From assembly GCA_037447655.1 (NCBI GenBank), contig JBBHKE010003217.1, positions 1-45,965 on the forward strand: DNA of 45,965 nt, written 5' to 3'. The position numbers were made by a program, and so were the translations under genes. The DNA comes from Zygnema cylindricum (taxonomy: Eukaryota > Streptophyta > Zygnematophyceae > Zygnematales > Zygnemataceae). Of this stretch, positions 20,181 through 31,237 are shown one piece after another (position 1 is the first letter of the stretch; every line of letters begins with the position of its first letter). The notes beneath the pieces are model-generated. The model did no database searches. It saw nothing but the letters and a program-made list of their open reading frames with translations, and was not told the origin of the DNA.

Positions 20181-21320
20181 TCAATTAGCCCGATCTGTAT
20201 CTAGGCTGAATACTTGACTAGCGAAAACCTTTAAGTGAGATATGTTTGGTTTTCGGCCTGTCCATCTCCCATAAGGTGTTTGATCTTTTATAGCTGAGGT
20301 AAGAACTCGATTTTTGAGGTAATTAGGGCAGTTCATTGCTTCTGCCCAAAACCTTTTTCCTATAATCTTATCCGACAACATACTTTTAGTAGTATCACTC
20401 AGTGTCCTATTTAATGGTTCAGCTTCCCCATTCTATTCCGGATTTTCTGGAAATGTCTTTTGGTGTTGAACTCCATCTTCCCTCAAAAAATCCTCAAACT
20501 CGTTAGAAGTATACTCTCCATCATTGTCACTCTTTACTCTCTTGTTTGGAGTTTAATGGAGTTATTCGCTCCATGCTTTATATTGTCTAAAACAATCATG
20601 AGCTTATGACTTGTTTTTCAAAAAATAAACTCTGAGGAATACCGAGACCAATCATCAGTGATATTCTTCATAAATCTCTTCCCCCCCGATGAGGGCACTT
20701 TGGCCGGTCCCCAAATATCTGTGTGTACTAAATCTAGAATCTTTTCTCCCCTATGGGTGGCTGTTTTGGGAAAGGGCAATCTATGTGCTTTACCTTGAGC
20801 ACATCCACTACAATCACTTAGATTCTCACTTTCACCGAACTGAATTCCTTCCACCACTCCCATCTTTTTCATCTCTCTTAATTTATCTAGATTTACATGC
20901 CCAAGCCTCTTATGCCACAACATTATATCATGAACACCAGCATAATGAAGTTTCTTCTTTTCATTCCTTAAAATCAGCCTAAACATCCCTTGGCTACCTT
21001 TTTCAATAGTGAAATAAACTTCCTCCTCAAAACTAGAAGTAAAGACTCCTTTCCTAGTGCTAGTATCAAAATCTTTATCATATAATATAGACGTAGAGAT
21101 GAGGTTTTTTGTCCAGCTCCGGAATAAACAATACATCAGAGAATGTAACTACGGATGTCTTTCCTTTTACTAACACTTTTAGATCTACTGATCTTACAAG
21201 AGTAGTAGTGACTATCCTCCCATCCCCCTACTCTATCTCTAGCGTGGGAATCTTTCTTATCTTAGTGAACAGGTGTTTATCTTTACACATGTGCATGGAT
21301 GCACCTGAGTCTACAATCTA
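20181..21320 (-). pseudogene. Copia E protease and integrase, broken
   Basis: The protease DSGAS motif is intact near 21303-21318, preceded by a TAG. Integrase follows: GAG-pre-integrase LWHKRLGHVNLDKL and CSGCAQGK, then VHTDIWGPAKVP with the first Asp. The second Asp (SDNDGEY, about 20513-20540) and the Glu in a changed context (NGEAEPLNRT, usual NGVAERLNRT; about 20405-20435) are readable across shifted frames. The C-terminal block FASQVFSLDTD is at 20181-20381. Stops near 20565 and 20620 disrupt it. Confidence 0.82.
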
Positions 21321-22444
21321 GCCTCCTTCACCTTTCAATCCACCGAAAGCACATTTTTGCTTTCGTGGAATTTCGACCTCGTTTTTCGCTTCCAACTCCT
21401 CATCCAATAGGAGCTTATTGTCCTTGTCTTCGGATTCCACCTCATGTACCAGTGTCATAATGGCCTTTTTCTTTCCTATCGGGGTTCCACCGGTCTGCCC
21501 CTCCTTTAACCGAAGCTCGGTTAGTTTAGTGCACTCTGCCATATAGTGCCCTGGTTTCTTACAGAAATGACATAAACCCTTGGGAACCCTTGGTCCGAAC
21601 TCGTCGGTCTGTTTTTTTTGCTCCCCCCCTCTGTAATTTCTGACTGGTCTCCGAGAATCCTTGTTCCTCCACTCGGTCCTAGCTACCAAGGCTTGCCCAC
21701 TCTTTCCTCCCCTTCGCATCTCAATTATATTCTTCCGAACGAGAATCATTCCTACCACTGAGTTCCATATTCCCCTTGAGTCTGGCAAGTCATGCACAAG
21801 GTTGACTATGTTCTCGAACTCATCGGGTAACTTCATCAGTAGACAGTTAACCTTTTCATTTCACTAAAATCTTTTCCAACACTCTCTAGCTCCATGAAAA
21901 GTGAAGCAAGCTCATTGCAAAAATCCAACATCTTCCCTCCTTTGTATACGTACTCTTTAAATTTTTGATCAACCAACTTTTGTTGCTGAATCGTACCACT
22001 TCAGTACATCTCTATGAGAGCCATATAAAGATCGGATGCCCTTTCTACCTGCAAATGAGGACATGCAAGTCCTTGAGTAAGGTGGCAGAGGATGAAGTGC
22101 ATTGCCGCCATATTGTTGAAGTCCCCGGTATCAGTATCATTCTCCTCGTTCCTCAGGATAGGTGACATGAATGCCGAACCATTTGCAATTGGTGTGATCG
22201 TCTCCTTCTCCTTTCCTTTGTCTACCACCTCTCCTTCCTTTGTCTCCTCCCTGTAAGATGGATATGCATCTCTAGTGAATATGCCTCTTGTAAACCCTGG
22301 AGGTATCCCAAGACTAGATTGACGCCTCACCCGTCCACTCACTATTCCCCAAAACCGTTTCTCTCATAGAGCTCCTGTCATCATACTTTCCTAGTATATG
22401 AAGCTAGCTCCATTGAATATGGGTACCCTAGATGGTCGGCCCAT
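21318..22444 (-). pseudogene. Copia E gag, broken
   Basis: Starts with ATG at 22444, only 4 bases from the LTR end (MGRPSRVPIFNGASF), so the LTR runs straight into the coding region. A TAG replaces a Trp codon about 18 codons in. The body includes AAMHFILCHLTQGL and LPDEFENIVNLVHDL, followed by a perfect CCHC knuckle CHFCKKPGHYMAEC (about 21530-21572). The tail IPRKQKCAFGGLKGE leads to protease. A frameshift near 21850 and stops near 22000 break it. Confidence 0.84.
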
Positions 22445-22448
22445 AACG

Positions 22449-23469
22449 TGCAACTCTGAGACCTCTATAGGACCTCAGAGTAAGCAGCTCACACGAAGCC
22501 TCTAGGATAACCCTGACCCCATTGTCTTTCAGCACGAATAACCGCCACCCTGGCAAACAAAACTCCGACCACCTTTATCTCTCTGAAGGCAAGACTCTCT
22601 TGAGTCGATAGCAAAAAGAATCTCTAAATTTTCTCCCCTGAGCAGTAAGTTATGGAGGGTCAAAGTTGACCTTTTGTATAGAAGCTCTCTGGGAGAGAGG
22701 GTCCTATCTACCAATTTTTCTAAGTCCTACATCTCTCTAAAACTCTATCTACTAGTGTACTACACCAATTATATTACACTGCCGTACACAAATGTACAGC
22801 TGCCGGTGTACTTTATGTACGGATATTGTATGACATGGCCTAAATGTCGACACATGTCATATCCGTATTCGGTCCCGTAATTCCCGGAGATGCCACGATC
22901 CAACATAATCGTGCCACGTGCGATCTTGGCTTTCTTTTTGGCTGTCCGATTGAATGCAGATTTCAATCGTAGCCATCATAAATGCTTGTGCGGTATTTAT
23001 TTCGTAAAACAAACAAAATGCGCGGTACTTGTTTTTTTTGTTCATACCGAAATGTGTACGTTTACATAATAAGATCTATGTAACCGTAAACATCAGCCGT
23101 TAAATGAATTTTCCTACGTGTTAACATTTAAATAAATATCAAACCCAATAGATTGTAACGCAATTTCTAGACTTAACGGTTAAGGCTATCGGCTACCAGC
23201 GTTCTGACGGTCGGCAGGTACCAAGATCAAATCTAGTTAACGACATACTCTTTTTAGTAAATAAAACTACCTATCTGTAAATTAACTTATCTATTTCCCA
23301 TAAACCTGTGGATAGCCTAGGTAGGCATGGCTCTAGCTTCCTCTCTAACTTCTCAATGACTACAACAACTGTGGGAGTTGGAGAGAGAAGTTAGAGGCAG
23401 ACTACCTCGGCTTATTTCTATATTCCAATTTAGACCTAGAAAATAATAAAATAACCATTGATTTCTACA
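22449..23469 (-). repeat. 5' LTR of element E
   Basis: Read on the minus strand, it begins TGTAGAAATCAATGG at 23469 and ends GAGTTGCA at 22449. Relative to the 3' LTR it lacks about 44 bp at 22920/22921, a deletion with a short GTG/GCG-type homology at the joint. Confidence 0.88.
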
Positions 23470-24290
23470 ACTTCAACAATATGACGGCAAAGCACTTCAT
23501 TCTCCGCCATCTTACTCTAGCGCTTACATCTCCACATTTACTGGTAAAGAGGACATCCGACATGTGGGTGGCTCTCATAGAGATGTATCCATGTGGTACG
23601 ATTCAGCAACAACAGTTGGCTGATCAGAAAATTAACGAGTATGTATACAAAGGGGGGAAGATGTTAGATTTTTGCAATGAGTTTGCTACACTTTTTATGG
23701 AACTACAGAGTGCTGGAAAGTATTTAGCGAAAAGGAAAACGTTTATTGTTTACTAATGAAGTTACGCAATGAGTTCGAGAACATAGTCAACCGTGTGCTG
23801 GACTTGGCGGACTGAAGGTGGATATAGAACTCAGTGGTAGGGATGATTCTCGTTCGCGAGAATGCGATTGATATTCAAAGGGGAGGAAAGAGTGGGCAAG
23901 CCTTGGCAGCTGGGATCGATTGGAGGAACAATGATTCTTAGAAACAGGTTGGAAATTATCGAGGGGAGGGGCAAAAAAATCAGACCGAGGAGTTCGGACC
24001 AATGACTCCCAAGGGTTTGTGCCATTTTTGTAAGAAACCAGGGCACCATATGGCTGAATGCACTAAGTTTACCGAACAAAGGTTAAAAGAGGGGCAGATT
24101 GGTGGACCCTCGAGAGGAAAGAAAAAGTCCGTTGTGACACAAATACATAAGGCGGAATCCGAGGAGGAGGACAATGAACTCTTATTCGATGAGGAGTTGG
24201 AAGCGAAAAACGAGGTCGAAATTCCACGAAAGCAAAAAAGTGCTTTCGGTGGATTGAAAGGTGAAAGAGGCTAGATTGTAGACTCAGGTG
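23470..24290 (+). pseudogene. Copia D gag, main fragment after the E insertion
   Basis: Continues the D gag after the second ACTTC. 23481-23756 carries AAKHFILRHLT-type and YVYKGGKMLDFCNEF sequence. After a frameshift and stops near 23755-23820, the zinc knuckle CHFCKKPGHHMAEC is intact (24020-24062) and the tail IPRKQKSAFGGLKGE ends just before a TAG at 24272. It forms the capsid gene of a dead copy. Confidence 0.84.
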
Positions 24291-25480
24291 CATCCATGCA
24301 CATGTGTAAAGATAAACACCTGTTCACTAAGATAAGAAAGATTCCCACGGTAGAGATAGAGTACGGGGATGGGAGGATAGTCACTACTACTCTTGTAAGA
24401 TCAGTAGATCTAAAAGTGTTAGTAAAAGGAAAGACATCCGTAGTTACATTCTCTGATGTATTGTTTATTTCGGAGCTGGACAAAAAACCTCATCTCTACG
24501 TCTATATTATATGATAAAGATTTTGATACTAGCACTAGGAAAGGAGTCTTTACTGCTAGTTTTGAGGAGGAAGTTTATTTCACTATTGAAAAAGGTAGCC
24601 AAGGGATGTTTAGGCTGATTTTATGGAATGAAAAGAAGAAACTTCATTATGCTGGTGTTCATGATATAATGTTGTGGCATAAGAGGCTTGGGCATGTAAA
24701 TCTAGATAAATTAAGAGAGATGAAAAAGATGGGAGTGGTGGAAGGAATTCAGTTCGGTGAAAGTGAGAATCTAAGTGATTGTAGTGGATGTGCTCAAGGT
24801 ATAGCACACACGTTACCTTTCCAAAAAACATCCACCTATAAGGGAGAAAAGATTCTAGATTTAGTACACATACATATTTGGGGGCCGGCCAAAGTGCCAT
24901 CACCCGGGGCGAAGAGATTTATGATGACTATCACTGAAGATAGGTCTCGGTATTCTAGGGTGTATTTTTTGAAAAACAAGTCAGAAGTTGAGGAATAATT
25001 TAGACAATATAAATCATGGAGCGAAGAACTTCATGAAACTCCAATCAAGAGAGTAAGGAGTGACAATGATGGAGAGTATACTTCTAACCCGTCTGAGGAA
25101 TTTTTTGAGGGAAGATAGAGTTTAACACCAAAAGACAGTTCTAGAAAACCTAAAACAGAATGGGGTAGCTGAAAGATTAAATAGAACACTAAGTGATAGT
25201 GCTAAAAGTATGTTGTCGGATAAGAAGATAGGAAAAAGGTTTTGGGCAAAAGCAACGAACTGTGCAAATTATCTCAAAAAAAGAGTTCTTACTTTAACTA
25301 TAAAAGGTCAAACACCTTATGAGAGATAGACTAGCCGGAATCCAGACATATCTCACTTAAAAGTTTTTGGGAGTCAAGTATTTAGTCTAGATATAGATTG
25401 GTCTAATTGGAAGCTAGACCCTAGAGGAAAACCGAGATACTTATTAGGATATGATGAGGATGTTAAAGGATATAGAGTTT
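24275..25480 (+). pseudogene. Copia D protease and integrase, broken
   Basis: Protease IVDSGASMHM is intact (about 24275-24303). The GAG-pre-integrase motif LWHKRLGHVNLDKL and CSGCAQGI follow at 24660-24800. In the integrase core the first Asp is His (CAT at 24873-24875, VHIHIW). The second Asp survives in SDNDGEYTS, and the Glu in NGVAERLNRT (about 25165). The second half is shifted by small indels near 25100 (an extra T in a T-run) and carries stops near 24998, 25120 and 25328. It cannot integrate. Confidence 0.83.
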
Positions 25481-25599
25481 ATGATCTAAAAAGGCAAGAT
25501 ATAATCTTAGTAAAGCATCTAGAAGTTACGGATGAAGAAAAGTCTGTGGATCCCTTCAAATATACAAAGTTCGTAAAAATCAGATTTGAGTCACAAAAT

Positions 25600-27480
25600 T
25601 CTGATGACTTTGAGCTTCCTAACTATCCAGATTTAGAGAAAATGACAATCTTGTAGATACAAACCAGACCAAAAAGGACTCGGCTGCGGAAACTCCAGTG
25701 ACAACTCTACCTGAAGCGGAAGACGTGGTGGAAATTGATTCGGAATCAAGGGACAGCGGAGAAGCCGAGAGGGTTTGAAAGAACCAACGAGAACCATCTA
25801 TTCTAGCCTCAAATTTTGAGGGGGGAAGGAGAAGTAGCAAAAGATTGTTGGAAAAACAGGTTAATAACAAGGTAACAAAAGTATCTCATCAAGATGAACC
25901 TCAAACTTATAAAGAGGCGATGACTTGTCAAGAAAGGAACAGTTGGAAGAAAGCCATCAATGAGGAGTTGGCCTCAATTATGGCAGCCGATACTTGGTAG
26001 CTGGTGGATTGTCCACCTAACCGAAAACGAATCGGTTGTAAGTGGGTTTTCAAATTAAAACTGAACCCAGATAACATCATTGAGCGTTACAAAGCTCGAT
26101 TAGTGGCAAAAGGATTTACACAGAAAGAAGGAATCGACTACGAGGAAACCTTTGCCCCGGTCGTCAGATTTCCCTTTGTCCCCATACTTCTCACTCCGGC
26201 AGCAGCGCTAGACATGGAGGTGCACCAGATGGAAATCAAGACAGCCTTTTTGCATGGAGAATTGGAAGAGGAGATCTTCATGGAAAAACCCGAAAGATTG
26301 GTGGAGGAAGGAGAGGAGAGTAAGGTATGGCGGCTAATTAAATCTCTTTATGATTTGAAACAGGTGCCTGGAGAGTGGAATAAGAAGCTTGATGAGTTTC
26401 TTACTGGTCACGGATGTATTCCGATCAGCTTAGATCACTCAATCTATGTTTTTGAAGATGAGGAAGGTGTTATATTTATTGCAATTTATGTTGTTGATTT
26501 GCTTGTTTTAAGTAAATCAATGGAAAAAATTAATAAATTGAAAACCGATCTGAAAAGGAGATTTGAGAAGAAAGATATGGAGGAAACAAGATATATTTTG
26601 GGAATTCAAGTAGAAAGAGACCGAGAAAGAAAGATTATAAGATTGACTCATAAAGAAGCAATAGGGAACATGTTGGAAAAAATTCAGATGGATAAGGATA
26701 ATAGTTGTACAACTCGAATGGAGTTAAAAAAGGGAAGTGAGGGGAGTGAGGAAGAAGGAGTCATACACTTAGACAAGGAATTAAGTCCTTAAGAACAGAA
26801 GTTCATGCAGACTATTCCTTACATGTAAGTAGTGGGAAGCCTACTCTATTTTATGAATCCTACCTGGCTGGATTTAGCTGCAGCTGTAGAAGTGCTGAGT
26901 AGAAATCTAAATGCTCCCACTAAGAGGGATAAAGAGGCGGCTAAGAGAATCCTTAGATATTTGATAGGAACTAGGGATCTATGGTTGCATTTGGGTGGGG
27001 AGAATACTAACATCACCACTTGGAGTGATGTCAGTTATGGTGATGCTCCGATGAGGAGATGTACTTCTGGATATGTATTATATATGGGTGATGGGGATTT
27101 TGTTCGAGTAGCAAATAGCAAAAGATTATTGTTCATTCCACCATGGAGGCTGAGTATATGGCCTTTTGCTATGCTGTAAAATAATTGATGTGGGTCAAGT
27201 CTTTGCTTGGTGAGCTAGGTTACCTTAAGAGTGGTGTGCAGAAAAATTTCTGTGATAATCAGACAGCTATCGCTATTTTTGCCAATCATAAACATCATTT
27301 TAAAGCCAAACACATGGACATTAGACTCAGCTTTGTTAGAGAGAAAGTACAAAACAAAATAATCAGTTTAGAGTACCGACCTGATAGCGAGATGGTAGCA
27401 CATATGATGACCAAACCTGTGCCTTCCCCTAAGCTAAATTTTGGCAAGGAGAAGTGTGGTATGAAATTAAAGAGTGACTG
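25600..27480 (+). pseudogene. Copia D reverse transcriptase and RNase H, broken
   Basis: The linker is in 25600-26003, with a TAG at 25999. An open frame 26004-26792 (about 262 residues) holds most of the RT: CKWVFKLKLNPDN, KARLVAKGFTQKEG, VHQMEIKTAFLHGELEEE. The active site reads YVVD (26487-26498), the first Asp being Val. After a stop at 26790 the connection (AAAVEVLSRNLNAPTK) and RNase H (FCDNQTAI, HMDIRLSFVREKV, MMTKPVPS) lie in 26832-27480, in shifted frames. The polymerase is dead. Confidence 0.85.
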
Positions 27481-27494
27481 CAAAATAATGGGAG

Positions 27495-28561
27495 TGTAGA
27501 AATTGATGGTTCTTTTAGTATTTTCTAGGTCTAAAATGTAATTTAGAAAAGAAGCCGAGGCAATCTGCCTCTAACTCCTCTCTTCAACTCCCACACTTGT
27601 TGCAGTCATTGAAAGTTGAAGAGGAAGCTAGAGCCATGGCTTCTTTTGCTATTTAGAGATTTACGGGTAGTAGACTAGTTAATATACGGGTAGTAGATTA
27701 AAGTATTTACTAAAAGAGTACTTGTCTAAACCAAGATTTGATCGTGGTACTTACCTTCCGTCAAACTGCCGATAGCCTGTAGCTTTAGCTATTTAGTCTA
27801 AGACTAATGTTAGGTCATAGTGGGTTTGATAAATCTATAAAATTTTCCACGTCAACTAATTCATTTAACGGTAACTATTTACTGGATACATAGATTCGGT
27901 TATATAAAATACGGATTAAGTTACGGAGAAGAAACAAGTACCGCGCATTTGTTTTGATAGCGAAAAGAATATTGCGCATTTATTTATGATGGCTAAGATT
28001 GAAATCTGCATTTAATCGGATGGCCGGAATGAATGTCGAGATCGCGGAAGAGGATTTCGGCGGTTTGTGGTCATCGCCACATCGGATGACACGTGGCACC
28101 ATGACATTGGATTTTGGCATCTCCAAAGATTACATAAACAAATCCACATATGACATGTGTCGACTTTTTGGCCATGTCGTACAATGTCCGTACAGAAAAT
28201 ACACCGACACCTTTACCTTTCTGTACGACACAATAATATGATTGGTGCCGTACGTCAGTAGATAGAGTTTTAGAGAGAGATAGGACTTAGAAAATTTGGT
28301 AGATAGGACCCTCTCTCCAAGAGAGCTTCAGTACAAAAGGTCAACTTTGACCCTCCATAACTTACTGCTCAGGGCAGCAAATTCAAAGATTCTTTGTGCT
28401 ATCAACTTACAAGAGTCTTCCCTTCACATAAGTGAAGGTTGTCAGAGTTTTTTTCTGCCACGGTGGCAGTTATTTTTGCTGAAAAAAAAGGGGTCAAGGT
28501 TATCCTAAAGGCTTCTTGCAAGCTGCCCTTTTTGAGGACCTATGGAGGTCTCGGACTTGCA
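27495..28561 (+). repeat. 3' LTR of Copia D
   Basis: About 1067 bp, starting TGTAGAAATTGATGG and ending GGACTTGCA. It is preceded by a purine word (ATAATGGGAG). The flank after 28561 reads GAACA. No matching 5-bp repeat was found to the left of 7178, as expected if this is the end of a recombined chain. Confidence 0.87.
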
Positions 28562-28621
28562 GAACATCTGTACCAATTTGTTCTGATACTCCCTTTCCCA
28601 CTGCTTGGAAATAAGGAATTG

Positions 28622-29530
28622 CTAGATGGAATCAGCGATATTGGTGGAGTTTTCAAATAGTTGCGAAGGGGTTGATGCAACGTAACCACGATAACATCGA
28701 GACACCGAAACAATTGTTTTCCCTTGGTTCCATAAGTCTAAGGGGACCACCACTTTGGTACGTTCGGGATCCTCCAAGTCTAAAACTGTAAATTGTTCCT
28801 TCCATATGCTCAACTCTATGTTGAACCTTGTCCATGTAGCCATACGCAGCAAAATTTAAAATTGCTTACCTTCCACCACGAGGAAGGGGAGCTGAATTTG
28901 TCCTTGTTGGTCTGCATCATTCGCAAATTTAACTTCCATTGCTTTAATGATACCATATACTGGTTGGCTCCCAATGTTGACCGTACTGAGACATATGTCC
29001 CTTGGACTGATTTCTAGCCTGAGTTCCTCGGGCATTTGCTGTAATGCTGAGGTTCTTATGAGGTTGGGGAGAGCTCCGGTATCCACCACTACATCTTGAT
29101 ACCCGACGTATCCATTGATTTTAAAATTACATTTTATGTTAAGGATAAGAGCCACCGATAAGGCCTTATAACCTCTATCCGCCATAGAAGTTTTCGGTTC
29201 AGCTAACATGAAGACTTTTTTGGATGGTTCTGCCAACGCAACCCTTTCCCTCCTGGTGTGAATCTCTTCACCAAGTGCCTGAATGCGGATTTCTTTGGGC
29301 AAATTGTGGGAGGAAGTTAGCGTTTTGATGTGAGTCTGGGGGTAGGGCATGAGGTGTCGCACTAGCATAACTGCCGGTTTGGAGGAAGGAGGAAGAGCTT
29401 TGGGCGATGAAATGGGTGAGTTCTCGTCTTCCAATTTCTCGTGTTCCCCCCCCCTTGCTTCCTCACCCTCTGTGTCAGAATTCCATGTTAGAGGTGGAAT
29501 TGGCAAAATTGTTGCTGGTCTTTCAACCAA
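28622..29530 (-). pseudogene. H retropepsin-like protease region
   Basis: The 28856-29530 frame holds VVVDTGALPNLIRTS (about 29060-29105), the aspartic protease active site of a Gypsy-type polyprotein; the enzyme would cut the polyprotein. Before it lies a Glu/Pro-rich spacer. After it, across a stop near 28853, 28622-28852 continues with about 75 residues that probably form the protease tail or the link to the missing reverse transcriptase. The frame ends near the D LTR, which may have cut it. Confidence 0.68.
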
Positions 29531-29943
29531 GTATCGATCGAACCATTCCTGATCTGCTTTAGTGGCGGAGCTTCCTTTTTCGGCTGTGGTTTCTGGTAAT
29601 CGTTAAAATCGGGAGGAATTTTCTTTGGAGGCGGAGGAGGCGGATTGGTTGGTTTGAGGCCTAGCCTAATGTCACTATTCAAAAGGACAGCTCGCGGTGT
29701 GAAGGAAAAATGGCCGGTGGCTTTGCGGTTGTGGTCCTTTGGTTCCATTGGTTGTTTGTCCCTTCTTTGTGATGACGTGGTAGAGCGGAGTTGCCAGCGA
29801 CTGTCCCCTATTTCGACGTTCCATGCTCCAGAAAAAAATGTCTGAGCATGATGAGCCTTTGGAGGCTCCATATCGCAGCTCCTGAGGTCATCTTTATCTC
29901 CACCCAGCGTGGTCTGTTCAAGCTCTGCTAGTTTTTGTAGCAA
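29488..29943 (-). pseudogene. H gag-protease spacer, proline-rich
   Basis: A 151-residue open stretch between the gag zinc knuckles and the protease, in a different frame from both. It has a run of prolines (NPPPPPPKKIPPDF) and basic patches but no catalytic motif. Position and composition suggest the linker part of the gag-pol polyprotein. A stop near 29945 and overlap with the protease frame at 29488-29530 show frameshifts. Confidence 0.5.
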
Positions 29944-30138
29944 TTCTTATTTCTGTTTCTGCAGTTTTTGAGCAGGCATCAGAGGTTGAGGTGTGCGGGC
30001 ATTTGATCCCAAACGGAAAGCACCCAATTCTACTGCCATGGCTACTTATTGAGTGTTCTTCTGCTGAATGATATGTTTCGGCGTTAGTCTACTTGGTCTT
30101 GGTTTATCGAGAGATCGACGTCCCCAGGGATACAAAAG

Positions 30139-31199
30139 TTACAATGGTAGAAGATTAACGATTGTTTCCCCCTCGCTTGTGAACAAAGCATATTGCATCA
30201 TTTCTTTTGGGACCCCATTTTTCTGGAAACATTGCCCCTCCTTATGGCCCATAAACCCACAAGCCTCACATTTTGACCCCTCATTCGTGTACATCCCCCT
30301 TAGCTCATTAGGGAACTGAGCATCATAAAATTTAGGGAGTCTGATTTGTCTTAACCAGGATTGAGACATTTTAGCAGTTTCGAAGCGCGGAGTAGGTTTA
30401 TAAGTGTGTTTGGTGACTGCCGTGCGGTCCCCTTCTTGTCCTTTTTGCCTGCGTTCTTGCTGCTTCCACGTTCTTTCTGCACATTCTTTCTCTAACTCTT
30501 TTTGCTAGATAGCAAGTTATGGGTTGAGCTTCCTGGGGCATCGTTTGCACCCGTGACCGGTTTGGTTGCAGTTCAGGCAATTGTACAGATAAACCTTTTC
30601 ATCCGCACCCATTGCAGGTTCGGATCTGGCATCAACTTCCTGTTTTCCTTTAATCTTCTCCAAAGCTTGAAGTATTGTTTGTTCCTCTTGGTTAAAAGAG
30701 GATTCGCCCGCGAAACCTGCAAAGTTGGCTCGCGCTTTGCCGGTAATAGCCTTTTCCCTCGCCTCGTTGTGTACAAAATGATCATATAACTTCATTTGAG
30801 CTAATGAAATTTCTTGTGCCGTGGGATTCGTGTCGTGGATTGCTTGACTTGCGCTCCAATTTTCTAGAGTTGCCTGTCCTGTTGGCCCGAACGAATTCCA
30901 AACAGTGACATAGTATTTTGTGGCCATGGCTGGTTTTTCAATTGTAGACAACTTGGTCTTCTAACAAAGGCTGTAGAGGCAGTTGAAGAGTGTCTGCGGA
31001 GTTTCATTTTTCAAACATCCAAATTCCGTGAACTCCTTGATTGTAGTTTTGTTCCTTTATATGTAAAAGAGTCTCCAAGCATCTAGAAGAGTGGTGCAAG
31101 GAGTTGGGTTGGCAACCATCCGGGTGGTTGGCTCGGCGGCCTATACGACCTGTAGATGGTTGACATAGGCCCTACCTTGGGCTTGCAGTTTCATGTCCA
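30139..31199 (-). pseudogene. H gag with two zinc knuckles, broken
   Basis: Read on the minus strand from about 31199 (MDMKLQAQGRAYVNHL), with stops near 31143, 31060 and 30962. The body includes LFNCLYSLC and MATKYYVTVWNSFG, resembling the capsid C-terminal part of Gypsy gag. First knuckle CLNCNQTGHGCKRC (about 30528-30570), second CEACGFMGHKEGQC (about 30232-30275), separated by a Lys/Arg/Glu-rich stretch with stops near 30505-30515. Gag would bind and package element RNA. The N terminus is probably missing because element F begins at 31238. Confidence 0.68.
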
Positions 31200-31237
31200 T
31201 TGTAAAAGTGGCGGTGACAGGAAAAGCTGGACAGCAA

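Larger units (their letters stand above)
17040..23469 (-). mobile_element. Copia element E, complete nested copy
   Basis: A 6430-bp minus-strand element with two LTRs (17040-18105 as 3' LTR, 22449-23469 as 5' LTR), internal gag, PR, INT, RT and RH, and a perfect 5-bp target duplication ACTTC. It sits inside gag of D. It is the best-preserved copy for catalytic residues: protease DSGAS, integrase D-D-E and RT YVDD are all readable, though frames are broken. It must be younger than D. Confidence 0.92.
16955..28561 (+). mobile_element. Copia element D, split by element E
   Basis: Internal sequence 16955-17039 and 23470-27494, 3' LTR 27495-28561. The two internal pieces join exactly in register with the homologous gag of B once one copy of the ACTTC duplication is removed. 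The first about 245 bp of gag found in B and E are missing between the LTR and 16955. Every coding domain carries stops or frameshifts. Confidence 0.85.
28562..31237 (-). mobile_element. Gypsy-type element H, gag-protease remnant
   Basis: A minus-strand gag-protease region bounded by the D LTR on one side and the F LTR on the other; no pol beyond protease and no LTR of its own is visible. Gag carries two zinc knuckles far apart and a proline-rich spacer. Its gag and protease are unlike those of F, so H is a different family. Confidence 0.65.

Noticed and set aside
28562-31237. H as the 5' part of element F
   Set aside because: It lies on the opposite strand, outside the F LTR, and its gag and protease differ from those of F.
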